Origin: Alphaproteobacteria bacterium
GTDB lineage: Bacteria > Pseudomonadota > Alphaproteobacteria > UBA2136 > JALTLI01
Length of the DNA: 7,301 nt
Assembly: GCA_027005635.1 (NCBI GenBank)
Contig: JALTLI010000040.1
Span: 1-7,301 of the forward strand
Direction: 5' to 3'
In this document: one piece after another, positions 1 through 6,823 of the stretch
How the letters are laid out: the number at the start of each line of letters is the position of its first letter
How positions within the stretch are numbered: the first letter of the stretch is position 1
Notes under the pieces: model-generated
The model's input: only the letters and a program-made list of their open reading frames with translations
Databases searched by the model: none
Told to the model about the DNA's origin: nothing
Translations under genes and position numbers: made by a program

Positions 1-13
1 ACTCTTTACACAT

Positions 14-35
14 CAAATAACTAACAAATAACTAA
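14..35. repeat. 11-bp tandem duplication downstream of flgL
   Basis: The 11-base unit CAAATAACTAA occurs twice head to tail (14-24 and 25-35) in the short stretch beyond the flgL stop codon. No hairpin followed by a T-run, and so no intrinsic terminator for the flagellar operon, is visible in 1-45. In so AT-rich a spacer, a two-copy repeat is most simply a replication-slippage duplication; no function is proposed. Confidence 0.6.
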
Positions 36-45
36 CTATTAAACT

Positions 46-957
46 TTAAAGAAAGTTCAATAGCGATAAGTTAGATAATCTTCCTAGTACTAACATAGAT
101 GCCTGCAAAGTTGATTCTTCTTGAGAAAACTTTGTTAGCGCCTCTGTTATATCTACCTTTTCAATATCATCTACACGTTCTTGTAGAAATAATATATTTC
201 CATCGTGCCTATCTGATATAAGGTTTAAGCCGTTAATTTGTCCACCAACTTCACCTAACATATTACTAACATCACTTTGAGCACCTTCAAGTAAGTCAAT
301 AGCTCCATCAATATCTGTTACTGAGTTATTTTGTAAACCATACCATAAAGTTTCCAGCCCTGCCTTTAAGCGTGCAAACCCTGTATCATCACCAGTAACA
401 CCATAATTTTTAGTATTTCCAGGACCTGTAATAACAATTGGAAGCGCAGTATCACCTGTATAATATGTTGTTGGAGGAGGATCTCCGGGGAATATACTTG
501 CAGCTGGTGATGCCGTAACAGGTTCCTGCTCACTAGCTTGCCCAGAAAATATATATTTACCATCAAACTTAGTTTTAAATACTTCATAAAAACTTTCAGC
601 CAAACCTTCTGCTTTTGGTGCCATTGTAGCACGCACTTCTGCAGAGTTTTCATTTCGACCTAATGTGTATAAGTTAGCTGCTTCTGCAATTAAATCAGAT
701 AAAGTTTGCAACGCACCTTCTTGAGCCCTTAACCTACTTTTAGCAGTATTAATATTATTAATATATACTTGAGAATTTTTTGATACATCTTTAAGATTTA
801 ATAACTGGTTGGCGTCACCTGACAACCCCTCAAAACTACGAGCTTTTAAGCCTGAACTAACTTGATAAGTTAAATCAGATAATGAGCTATTACTTTTTTG
901 TAACTGCAATACTCCAGTTTGAGTTGAAAATGCTGTTGATACTCTTGATACTACCAT
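46..957 (-). CDS. flgL: Flagellar hook-filament junction protein FlgL (HAP3)
   Basis: FlgL is the second of two junction proteins linking the flagellar hook to the filament; it is exported by the flagellar type III system and assembles on FlgK. The 303-residue product has the flagellin-family layout. A helical N-terminal D0/D1 region (about 1-130) includes VSSGLKARSFEGLSGDA (about 33-49). The conserved DGKYIFSG turn follows (132-139), then a variable proline/glycine-rich outer domain (about 145-195) with YGVTGDDTGFARL, and a C-terminal helix ending LQASMLVLGRLSNLSLLNFL. Both termini match the coiled-coil assembly ends of the family, so the gene looks complete. The ATG at 957-955 is preceded by AAAGGAAAGG next to the flgK stop, 17 bases away, so flgL is probably co-transcribed and translationally coupled with flgK. 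Flagellin itself was considered, but the position after flgK and the variable domain favour FlgL. Confidence 0.93.
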   Translation of the reverse strand: MVVSRVSTAFSTQTGVLQLQKSNSSLSDLTYQVSSGLKARSFEGLSGDANQLLNLKDVSKNSQVYINNINTAKSRLRAQEGALQTLSDLIAEAANLYTLGRNENSAEVRATMAPKAEGLAESFYEVFKTKFDGKYIFSGQASEQEPVTASPAASIFPGDPPPTTYYTGDTALPIVITGPGNTKNYGVTGDDTGFARLKAGLETLWYGLQNNSVTDIDGAIDLLEGAQSDVSNMLGEVGGQINGLNLISDRHDGNILFLQERVDDIEKVDITEALTKFSQEESTLQASMLVLGRLSNLSLLNFL

Positions 958-974
958 AACAAAAAACCTTTCCT

Positions 975-2771
975 TTATACCATATTAATTATGGTTTGTA
1001 GCATTTCATCCATAATACTAATAATACGTGCAGAAGCCTGAAAAGAGTTTTGATAAACTAATATATTAGCTAATTCTTCATCTTGGTTAACACCAGATTC
1101 TGCACTTAGACGAGTTTTTAAATCATTTAAAATTGAATCACTAAAATCTGATCTATCATTTGTATCTGCTAAATTAACTGAATAGTTACTAACAACAGTA
1201 ATAAAATACCCAGAAATACTATCTGATTGAATACCTAAACCACCAGCAGCAGCAAAACTAAATTCGCTATCAGCCATTTGAGCAAGCTCAATAATATTTT
1301 GGTTATCATTAAAAGAAACACCACCATCTGATGTACGCATTCTTGCTGTTGCAAGTAATGATGGGTTTGTTTGAATATCTTTTCTTACACTAATATCTGT
1401 TGCATCAACACCTGTTAATAAGTTATTCATGCCTATTTCACCAAGCGGGTTACCAGTAACATTTGCCATAACAATACCTTGTCCAGCAGTATTAGCAGCA
1501 ATTTGAATTGCAGGGTTACCATCAGCATCTACTGTAACAGTTGCAGTAACGGCTCCACCAATATCAGCATTACCGTTAATAAGAGCAGCCAAATCATTAA
1601 GTGAAAAAGGCCCAGCAGCAGGAATAGCAATAGAAGTAGTACCACCACCAGCAGCAAGTGTTGTAGAAATTGGCTGTCCATTAGTAGTATCTACTACTGA
1701 AATATCAAATGATGTTCCACCTGTTAAACCTAAATCAACGAACAAATCAGAACCACCAGAAGTAATGTTTACCCCACTACCACTTAAAAATGATGATTGT
1801 GGTGGGATACCTGTACCTTTACTATGAATTAAGTTAACTTCCTTAATAATAGTTTTAGCAGTTTCATCTATTTGGGCATTTAAATCAGGTAAAAAATTAT
1901 CCCTAATATCTACCATAGCTTTTATAGAGCCAGACCCCATTTTATCTACTAATATAGGAAATGTATTATTTGATAAAGAACCATCAGCATTAACAGATTG
2001 TACGCCAATATCTGCATACGGTGAAGCCGTAATACGTGAAAGCTGAGTATAACTAGTATCAACTAAACGTCGGCCACTATCTGTTACAATTCTCATTCTG
2101 CCATCATTATCAACAGTTGTGTTAATTGATAAACGTTCAGCAATAATACTAACTTGTCTCTGTCTTGCATCAATTAAATCATTTGGATTACCCCCATTTT
2201 GACCAGTAAGAGTAATTTCTGTAATTTGATTATTAAGATCATTTATTTTTACAATAGCAGAGTTAACAGTTACAATTTCATTATCAATATCACTATCAAT
2301 TCTGCTTTGTAAGTTTTGAATATCTACGCTCATAGTATTTAATGTATCTGTAACAAACAATGTGCTTTGTATAACATTAAGTTGTTGAGAACTAGAATCA
2401 GGTGAACCAGATAACACATTCATCTCATTAAATAATTTATTAAGAACTTTATCCATACTTGTATCAGAATCAGGTAAACCAAAAATAACTTCCATATCTT
2501 TAGTGTAGTTATATTGAGCCGTATTATATCCTGTAACACCAAGTTGTTCTGAAATTCTATCTGTTAAGCGATTATTAGCTACCCGTTGAATAGAAGCAAT
2601 ACTAACACCAGCACCAAAACCAAGGCTTGAATCAGATTGAGATATAACACGCTGACGTGTATACCCTTCTGTATTTGTATTGGCAATATTATGTGAAATT
2701 GTCCCCATTGCAGTTTGTGACGTAAGTAAACCTTTCGTCCCAATTTGCAGTGCAGATAATATTGATGGCAT
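975..2771 (-). CDS. flgK: Flagellar hook-associated protein FlgK (HAP1)
   Basis: FlgK is the first hook-filament junction protein, laid on the finished hook before FlgL and the filament. The 598-residue product begins with the rod/hook family signature, including SHNIANTNTEGYTRQRV (about residues 26-42). It ends with the matching C-terminal helix (DEELANILVYQNSFQASARI and following, about 568-598). Together these form the D0 coiled-coil. A helical D1 region (about 90-240) contains IDARQRQVSIIAERLSI. Between roughly 330 and 460 lies a glycine/alanine/threonine-rich variable domain, followed by the family-typical PSLLATARMRTSDGG. The length is ordinary for FlgK. The ATG at 2771 has a purine-rich AAGAG stretch upstream, a modest ribosome binding site. 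A sigma-54-type promoter sits in the 60-base gap before it. No frameshift or missing terminus is seen. Confidence 0.96.
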   Translation of the reverse strand: MPSILSALQIGTKGLLTSQTAMGTISHNIANTNTEGYTRQRVISQSDSSLGFGAGVSIASIQRVANNRLTDRISEQLGVTGYNTAQYNYTKDMEVIFGLPDSDTSMDKVLNKLFNEMNVLSGSPDSSSQQLNVIQSTLFVTDTLNTMSVDIQNLQSRIDSDIDNEIVTVNSAIVKINDLNNQITEITLTGQNGGNPNDLIDARQRQVSIIAERLSINTTVDNDGRMRIVTDSGRRLVDTSYTQLSRITASPYADIGVQSVNADGSLSNNTFPILVDKMGSGSIKAMVDIRDNFLPDLNAQIDETAKTIIKEVNLIHSKGTGIPPQSSFLSGSGVNITSGGSDLFVDLGLTGGTSFDISVVDTTNGQPISTTLAAGGGTTSIAIPAAGPFSLNDLAALINGNADIGGAVTATVTVDADGNPAIQIAANTAGQGIVMANVTGNPLGEIGMNNLLTGVDATDISVRKDIQTNPSLLATARMRTSDGGVSFNDNQNIIELAQMADSEFSFAAAGGLGIQSDSISGYFITVVSNYSVNLADTNDRSDFSDSILNDLKTRLSAESGVNQDEELANILVYQNSFQASARIISIMDEMLQTIINMV

Positions 2772-2812
2772 AATTTCTCTTTTCTATTAATTAAATATAT
2801 CTATGTTTTAGT

Positions 2813-2828
2813 TGCAATAACTGTGCCA
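2813..2828 (-). promoter_or_regulatory. Sigma-54 (-24/-12) promoter of flgK-flgL
   Basis: Read on the minus strand, the flgN-flgK spacer contains TGGCAC, five bases, then TTGCA. This matches the sigma-54 consensus (TGGCAC-N5-TTGC) at every defined position; only the less conserved G after TGGCAC is replaced by A. The invariant GG and GC are spaced as required. The expected start site is an A near 2802, giving a leader of about 30 bases before the flgK ATG. The element lies four bases past the flgN stop, so flgKL can be expressed apart from flgIJN. In alphaproteobacteria such as Caulobacter, many later flagellar genes use sigma-54 with a FlbD-type activator; that activator's use here is inferred. 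Confidence 0.82.
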
Positions 2829-2831
2829 CTT

Positions 2832-3272
2832 TTAAACAGATGTACATAAAACGGTTGGTCTTTTTTCTACTTTATCTCTGGTTTCCCCATTATTACTGTA
2901 TGTTGCAGCACTTGGAGATGTTTCCTGAATAGCCTGACGAATAGTATCTATAAATATAGCAGTAGATTCATGAGCAGAACGAAGCAATAAGGCATTTTTA
3001 CGTGCTGTTTGCTGATACTCATTAAAACTTATTTGCAATTGAGTTAAAAAATCTTTCAAACCATTTTCTTCTTTGGGTATACTTGCACGAAGTTGCTTTA
3101 TTTTACTTAACAATGCCATAACTTTAGATGTAAGTTTATCTTTGGTACGAATATTTTCTTCTATTGCTTTAATATCTTTATTCCTAATAGATATATTTTC
3201 TTCCTTTAATAAATCAGTAAGATCTTGACAGCTTTTTATTGTTTCTATAATTATCTCTTTAATTATACTCAT
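2832..3272 (-). CDS. flgN: FlgN-like flagellar export chaperone
   Basis: This probably encodes a cytoplasmic chaperone that holds FlgK and FlgL unfolded and delivers them to the flagellar export gate. The 146-residue product is almost wholly helical and coiled-coil in character, with no signal peptide or membrane segment. LTDLLKEENISIRNKDIKAI (18-37) fits the FlgN opening pattern (L..LL..E...L...D...I). ARKNALLLRSAHESTAIFID (90-109) and ATYSNNG (123-129) fit the C-terminal part seen in alphaproteobacterial FlgN-like proteins. The sequence is poorly conserved, so the assignment leans on this pattern, on size, and on placement directly before flgK, whose product is the expected client. The ATG overlaps the flgJ TAA by one base (TAATG), and GGGAGG stands 10 bases upstream, indicating translational coupling. 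The final 17 residues (charged, ending CTSV) show no recognised motif. Confidence 0.75.
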   Translation of the reverse strand: MSIIKEIIIETIKSCQDLTDLLKEENISIRNKDIKAIEENIRTKDKLTSKVMALLSKIKQLRASIPKEENGLKDFLTQLQISFNEYQQTARKNALLLRSAHESTAIFIDTIRQAIQETSPSAATYSNNGETRDKVEKRPTVLCTSV

Positions 3273-3586
3273 TATTTTATAGCCTCCCTATATTTTTGAA
3301 TTTGCATTTCAACATTTTTACTAATTCCTAAACCACCTCTCTTGCTAATTTCTCCGGCGATTTTTTCATTTAATATTTGACGATATATTTTTTCTGATTC
3401 GCCTCCAGAAAACATACTATCTTCATTGGGCTTTGGTTGCATAAGCTCTAGTACTTGATACATAAATACAGATTCAAAATCTTTACCTACTTTTTCTAAT
3501 CGTTTGGCATCATTTACTGGTTTATTAATATCATTAACAGCACTTAACTGTTGTAATGATATAGATGACATGGCTTTTAATTCCAT
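3272..3586 (-). CDS. flgJ: Rod-binding protein FlgJ, single-domain form (CheL-like)
   Basis: The 104-residue product consists essentially of the FlgJ rod-binding domain, which caps or scaffolds assembly of the flagellar rod in the periplasm. Visible hallmarks are RLEKVGKDFESVFMYQVLELM (29-49), FSGGESEKIYRQILNEKIAG (59-78) and the closing SKRGGLGIS (81-89). It lacks the C-terminal peptidoglycan-hydrolase domain of the enterobacterial two-domain FlgJ. This is normal for alphaproteobacteria, where a separate hydrolase opens the wall, so it is not a truncation. The ATG at 3586 is preferred over the internal Met6 because TAGGAG lies 7 bases upstream. That site overlaps the flgI TAG stop, leaving a 10-base gap, so it should be co-translated with flgI. 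The downstream end is coupled to the flgN-like gene. Confidence 0.9.
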   Translation of the reverse strand: MELKAMSSISLQQLSAVNDINKPVNDAKRLEKVGKDFESVFMYQVLELMQPKPNEDSMFSGGESEKIYRQILNEKIAGEISKRGGLGISKNVEMQIQKYREAIK

Positions 3587-3596
3587 AATAATTCTC

Positions 3597-4754
3597 CTAC
3601 ATTAATTTAAGATCTGCCTGTAAAGCACCAGCAGATTTAATATTTTGTAAAATACTAATAATGTCCCTAGGTTTAACACCTAATGAATTCAAACCTTTAA
3701 TTAATGATGATAAAGTAGTACCTGTAGAAAGCACTTTAAATTTACCTGTACCATCTTCATCTACATTTATACCTGTTCTTTCTATAACTTGTGTTTCTCC
3801 AGTTTCACTAAATGCTTCTGGTTGAGAAGCCTGAGCCAATTCATTAACTTTAATAGTTAAATTAGCATGAGAAATAGCCACATCAGAAATGCGTACATCT
3901 TCACCCATAACAATAGTACCTGTTTTTTCATCAACAATTACTACTGCTCTGGAATCTGGTTTAACAACAATATTCTCAATTTTATTAATTGCTGCTACCA
4001 TTATTTCTTTGTAACGATCTGGCAAATTAATATCTACAGTATTATTATCTATGGCTACACCTACATTTTCACCAAAGCTTTTATTAACTGCTTTTTGAAT
4101 ACGCAACGCTGTTGTAAAATCAGGGTTTTTTAGGATTAAACGAATTTTATCTTGTGATGCAAGCTCATAACCTGTTTCTCTTTCAACTATGGCACCGCCT
4201 GCAATTCTTGCTACTGTTGGATGATTTTTAGAAACTGTTCCAGCTTTACCTTCTGCAGTAAAACCACCAACTACTAATGCACCTTGAGCAACAGCGTAAG
4301 TATTACCATCAGCTGCTACTAAGGGGGTTGCAAGTAACATTCCACCTTCTAATGATTTAGAATCACCAAGAGAAGATATAGTAACATCAACTTCGCTTCC
4401 CTGACGTGCAAATGAAGGCATATGAGCAGTTACCATAACAGATGCCACGTTTTTCATTTTTAAAATAGTTTCTGAAGCTTTAGCATTAACACCTAAGCGC
4501 TCTAACATATTAATTAATGCCTGCTTAGTAAAAGGAATAGATTTAGCCGCATCACCAGTACCTGCTAAACCAACAACTAAACCGTATCCTATAAGGATGT
4601 TATCACGTACACCTTCAATATCGGTTATATCTTTAAGCCTTGCAGTTGCTGTATTTGCGTATGATTGACTACCAATAACAATATTAAAAACCAAAGCAAA
4701 AACAAGCACTAATGCTAGTTTTGTATTTTTTAAAGAATTTATTAAACTTGTCAT
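3597..4754 (-). CDS. flgI: Flagellar P-ring protein FlgI
   Basis: FlgI is secreted to the periplasm and polymerises into the P-ring, the peptidoglycan bushing around the flagellar rod. The 385-residue product starts with a Sec signal peptide: Lys11 and Lys13-side charge, a hydrophobic core at about 13-28 (LALVLVFALVFNIVIG), and likely cleavage after SYA at 31-33. The mature protein opens with ARLKDITDIEGVRDNILIGY and GLVVGLAGTGD, the strongest FlgI signature. It continues with MLERLGV, KNVASVMVTAHMPSFARQGS and DVTISSLGDSKSLEGGMLLATPL. The C-terminal LIKGLNSLGVKPRDIISILQ and GALQADLKLM complete the family pattern. The length is standard for a precursor. GGGAAGAG lies just upstream of the ATG. 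It is the first gene of the minus-strand unit and has its own sigma-54-type promoter; its partner flgH (L-ring) is not adjacent. Confidence 0.96.
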   Translation of the reverse strand: MTSLINSLKNTKLALVLVFALVFNIVIGSQSYANTATARLKDITDIEGVRDNILIGYGLVVGLAGTGDAAKSIPFTKQALINMLERLGVNAKASETILKMKNVASVMVTAHMPSFARQGSEVDVTISSLGDSKSLEGGMLLATPLVAADGNTYAVAQGALVVGGFTAEGKAGTVSKNHPTVARIAGGAIVERETGYELASQDKIRLILKNPDFTTALRIQKAVNKSFGENVGVAIDNNTVDINLPDRYKEIMVAAINKIENIVVKPDSRAVVIVDEKTGTIVMGEDVRISDVAISHANLTIKVNELAQASQPEAFSETGETQVIERTGINVDEDGTGKFKVLSTGTTLSSLIKGLNSLGVKPRDIISILQNIKSAGALQADLKLM

Positions 4755-4789
4755 TTTTCTCTTCCCTTATAAATTTATGTATATCTATA

Positions 4790-4805
4790 TGCATATAGTG
4801 TGCCA
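4790..4805 (-). promoter_or_regulatory. Sigma-54 (-24/-12) promoter of flgI-flgJ-flgN
   Basis: On the minus strand the bases read TTGGCAC, five bases (ACTAT), then ATGCA. This is the sigma-54 pattern TGGCAC-N5-TTGCA with one substitution (A for the first T of the -12 box). The invariant GG and GC are intact and correctly spaced. The predicted start is near 4778-4780, about 25 bases before the flgI ATG. A match with the same geometry precedes flgK, which supports both. Activation would need an enhancer-binding protein at an upstream site; the near-palindrome at 4866-4883 is a candidate. Confidence 0.75.
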
Positions 4806-4819
4806 AAGTAGATATTTGT

Positions 4820-4837
4820 AAAAAGGCTCCGCCTTCT
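4820..4837 (-). terminator. Possible short intrinsic terminator upstream of flgI promoter
   Basis: Read on the minus strand, AAGGC-GGA-GCCTT forms a 5-bp stem with a 3-base loop. It can extend by one G-U and one A-U pair, and the right arm runs into TTTTT. The stem is short and shares its Ts with the U-tract, so it is a weak terminator at best. It would end a minus-strand transcript from the inverted-repeat island just before the flgI promoter. On the plus strand the hairpin exists without a T-run. It could instead be simply one arm of a repeat element. Confidence 0.35.
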
Positions 4838-4859
4838 GCTATCTAACGTAAGGGATTTA

Positions 4860-4951
4860 CCTTTAGTTGGGGCATGCCTCAACCACCATGTCTTAATAAT
4901 TACCTCAAAAAATTGCTTCTCTAATTTTTCAAGCCAACCAAAGGGAAGCCC
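4860..4951 (-). other. Inverted-repeat island, candidate structured RNA or palindromic element
   Basis: Two nested helices are visible. Outer: 4860-4870 with 4934-4944, 11 positions, of which 10 are Watson-Crick. Inner: 4905-4914 with 4923-4932, around an 8-base loop. On the plus strand these contain one and two A-C mismatches. On the minus strand the same positions become G-U wobbles, so both helices close fully (11 and 10 bp). This points to function as minus-strand RNA. The stretch sits in the flgI-recJ gap and is less AT-biased than the surrounding spacer. It is followed by the terminator-like hairpin at 4820-4837, and 7-bp complementary ends lie at 4813-4819 and 4974-4980. An open minus-strand frame runs through it and reads TWWLRHAPTKGKSL, but no credible full protein results. 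It was not assigned to any known RNA family; a mobile palindromic element or a decayed gene are alternatives. Confidence 0.4.
4866..4883. promoter_or_regulatory. 18-bp near-palindrome, candidate activator site
   Basis: GTTGGGGCATGCCTCAAC is its own reverse complement except for one mismatched pair (5th and 14th bases), with GGCATGCC at its core. Its centre lies about 95 bp upstream of the predicted flgI transcription start, a usual distance for an enhancer bound by a sigma-54 activator. It was not seen upstream of flgK, which weakens this reading. The same bases also form one arm of the outer RNA helix at 4860-4944, so DNA-site and RNA-structure explanations compete. Confidence 0.3.
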
Positions 4952-5029
4952 ATTGTATCTCAGTTGGTCTCTGACAAATAATATGCTATTGTTTGATTTA
5001 GATATTAAACAAAAGGAATAAATATTATT

Positions 5030-6823
5030 ATGCTTGCACAAGAAACTAGCAATAAAAACAACCTTTCCCTAACTGGTAAACAATGGATACTCCGTAGTGC
5101 AGGTTTTACTAAAGGTACAGAACTTTCTCGTGCACTAGGTATCCCAGAAATTGTTGCAAGAATAGTAACAAACCGTGGAATATCTGATATTAATGAAGTT
5201 GCGAACTTTTTATCTCCATCACTCAAAGATATCCCAGACCCAAGCCATTTACTAGATATGGACAAAGCAGTAAAACGTCTAGTAACAGCCATTAACAAAA
5301 AACAAAAAATTGCAATATTCGGAGATTATGATGTAGATGGTAGCTGTGCAAGCGCCCTACTCCACCGCTATTTTTCCAGCTTAAAAAATGAACCACTTAT
5401 ATATATACCAGATAGAATTGACGAAGGTTACGGCCCTAACCCAAAAGCCATGCAAACTTTAAAAGAACAAGGCATAGATTTAGTAATAACCGTAGATTGT
5501 GGTTGTGTAGCATTTGATGCCATGGAAGAAGCTAAAAAATTAAACCTAGATGTAATTATAACAGATCATCACCAATGCACACCAATAAAACCAGAATGCA
5601 TAGCTTTAATAAACCCCAACAGAATAGATGAAACATCAAACTGCACCATGATGTGCGGTGCAGGAGTAGCATTTTATATGGCAATGGCTCTAAACCGTCA
5701 ATTAAGAGATGATGGATTTTTCAAAGATGAAATAAAAGAACCTAACCTATTGAAACTACTAGATTTAGTAGCAGTTGCCAATATTTGTGATATGGTGCCA
5801 TTAACTGGGGTTAATCGTATATTAACAGATAGAGGCTTAAAAATTTTATCTCAACAGCAAAACTATGGTTTTCAGGCACTTTTTGCTATTGCTGGTATTG
5901 AAGAACAAGCAAATCCATATCACGCAGGGTTTTTAATAGGTCCAAGAATAAACGCAGGTGGTAGAATTGCTGAATGTGATATGGGCGCAAAATTACTTTC
6001 AACTAACAATTCAACCACAGCAGTTGAACTTGCCAATCGTTTATCATTATTAAATGAAGAACGCAAAAATATTGAAGCAGAAACCTTAGAAAAAGCTTTG
6101 GAAAAAGTAGAAAAAGAAAAACTATATAATAATAATGCCATTGTTGTATCTGGTGAAGGCTGGCACCCTGGAGTTATTGGTATTGTTGCATCACGAATAA
6201 AAGCAAAATACTACAAACCAACATTCGTTATTGCTATTACTGATAAAGGTTGCAAAGGTTCTGGGCGCTCAATACTAGGGGTAGATTTAGGCAAAGCTGT
6301 AATAGATTGCAAACCAATTTTAACTGCTGGTGGTGGACATAAAATGGCAGCAGGAATAAGCCTAGAAGAAGAAAACATAAAAACTTTCACAAAAAAATTA
6401 AATGAGTGTATAAGCCAACAAATTAAAGGTATTGAAGAAGATACATTCACCCAAAAGCAAAAAATTGATGGTTTTGTAACTCCTGCAAGTATAAATAAAA
6501 ACTTAATGGAAATGGTAAATCGTTGCTCTCCATATGGTAGCGGAAATGCCGAACCTGTTTTTGCAATTAACGATGTTAGCATAAGTTTTTCTAAGGCTGT
6601 TGGTGCAGATGCTAGCCATGTAACATTTACACTAAAAGATAATTCTGGCTGTACAATAAAAGGTATAGCATTCAGGGCAATGGAAACTGATATTGGCCCA
6701 GCTCTTCTTTCTAAGGTTAAAAACTTAACATTTTGCGGAACTATCCAAAAAAATACATGGCAAGGGGTAGATAGCTACCAATTACAATTAATAGATATTT
6801 ATAATGGTAAATGGCAAGGTTGA
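5030..6823 (+). CDS. recJ: Single-stranded-DNA-specific 5'-3' exonuclease RecJ
   Basis: RecJ degrades single-stranded DNA 5' to 3' and serves RecFOR recombination, mismatch repair and stalled-fork processing in the cytoplasm. The 597-residue protein has the full domain order. The DHH phosphoesterase core shows DYDVDG (99-104), VDCG (155-158), DHH (179-181) and NICDMVPL (251-258), which supply the metal-binding aspartates and histidines. A connector carries GPRINAGGR (304-312). The DHHA1 domain shows WHPGVIGIVASRI (378-390), GSGRS (410-414) and GGGHKMAAG (434-442). The C-terminal OB-like domain has SPYGSGNAEPVF (500-511) and ends YQLQLIDIYNGKWQG. The length is typical and no catalytic residue is missing. 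The ATG at 5030 follows AAGGA at 5013-5017 by 12 bases, a rather long spacing, but no better start is visible. It is divergent from flgI; a clear housekeeping promoter was not recognised. Confidence 0.96.
   Translation: MLAQETSNKNNLSLTGKQWILRSAGFTKGTELSRALGIPEIVARIVTNRGISDINEVANFLSPSLKDIPDPSHLLDMDKAVKRLVTAINKKQKIAIFGDYDVDGSCASALLHRYFSSLKNEPLIYIPDRIDEGYGPNPKAMQTLKEQGIDLVITVDCGCVAFDAMEEAKKLNLDVIITDHHQCTPIKPECIALINPNRIDETSNCTMMCGAGVAFYMAMALNRQLRDDGFFKDEIKEPNLLKLLDLVAVANICDMVPLTGVNRILTDRGLKILSQQQNYGFQALFAIAGIEEQANPYHAGFLIGPRINAGGRIAECDMGAKLLSTNNSTTAVELANRLSLLNEERKNIEAETLEKALEKVEKEKLYNNNAIVVSGEGWHPGVIGIVASRIKAKYYKPTFVIAITDKGCKGSGRSILGVDLGKAVIDCKPILTAGGGHKMAAGISLEEENIKTFTKKLNECISQQIKGIEEDTFTQKQKIDGFVTPASINKNLMEMVNRCSPYGSGNAEPVFAINDVSISFSKAVGADASHVTFTLKDNSGCTIKGIAFRAMETDIGPALLSKVKNLTFCGTIQKNTWQGVDSYQLQLIDIYNGKWQG

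Noticed and set aside
618..623. Another TGGCAC on the minus strand inside flgL
   Set aside because: The -12 box is missing: the bases at the required spacing read GCAGA, and the site is deep in coding sequence far from any start.
3272..3586. flgJ as a truncated pseudogene of the two-domain enzyme
   Set aside because: The rod-binding domain is complete, the next gene is coupled directly to its stop, and single-domain FlgJ is normal in alphaproteobacteria.
3867..4133. 88-codon plus-strand open frame inside flgI
   Set aside because: It lies wholly antisense to well-conserved FlgI coding sequence and its Asn/Tyr/Ile-rich composition is what antisense AT-rich DNA gives.
4813..4980. 6S RNA, prompted by a GGCATGCC/CTTAA stretch and complementary ends
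   Set aside because: The resemblance to 6S is limited to short motifs recalled from memory; the helices do not form the long rod with a central bubble, and the gene context is not the usual one.
4964..4992. Possible recJ housekeeping promoter, TTGGTC with a 17-base spacer and TATTGT
   Set aside because: Only 3 of 6 and 4 of 6 positions match consensus, which is expected by chance in such AT-rich sequence.
4775..5041. 88-codon open frame on the minus strand across the flgI-recJ gap
   Set aside because: It starts inside recJ, has no convincing ribosome binding site, runs through the inverted repeats and the flgI promoter, and shows no coherent protein family apart from the short RHAPT stretch treated as a finding.
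6211..6582. 123-codon minus-strand open frame inside recJ
   Set aside because: It is antisense to the DHHA1 region of RecJ, with no ribosome binding site or family resemblance.
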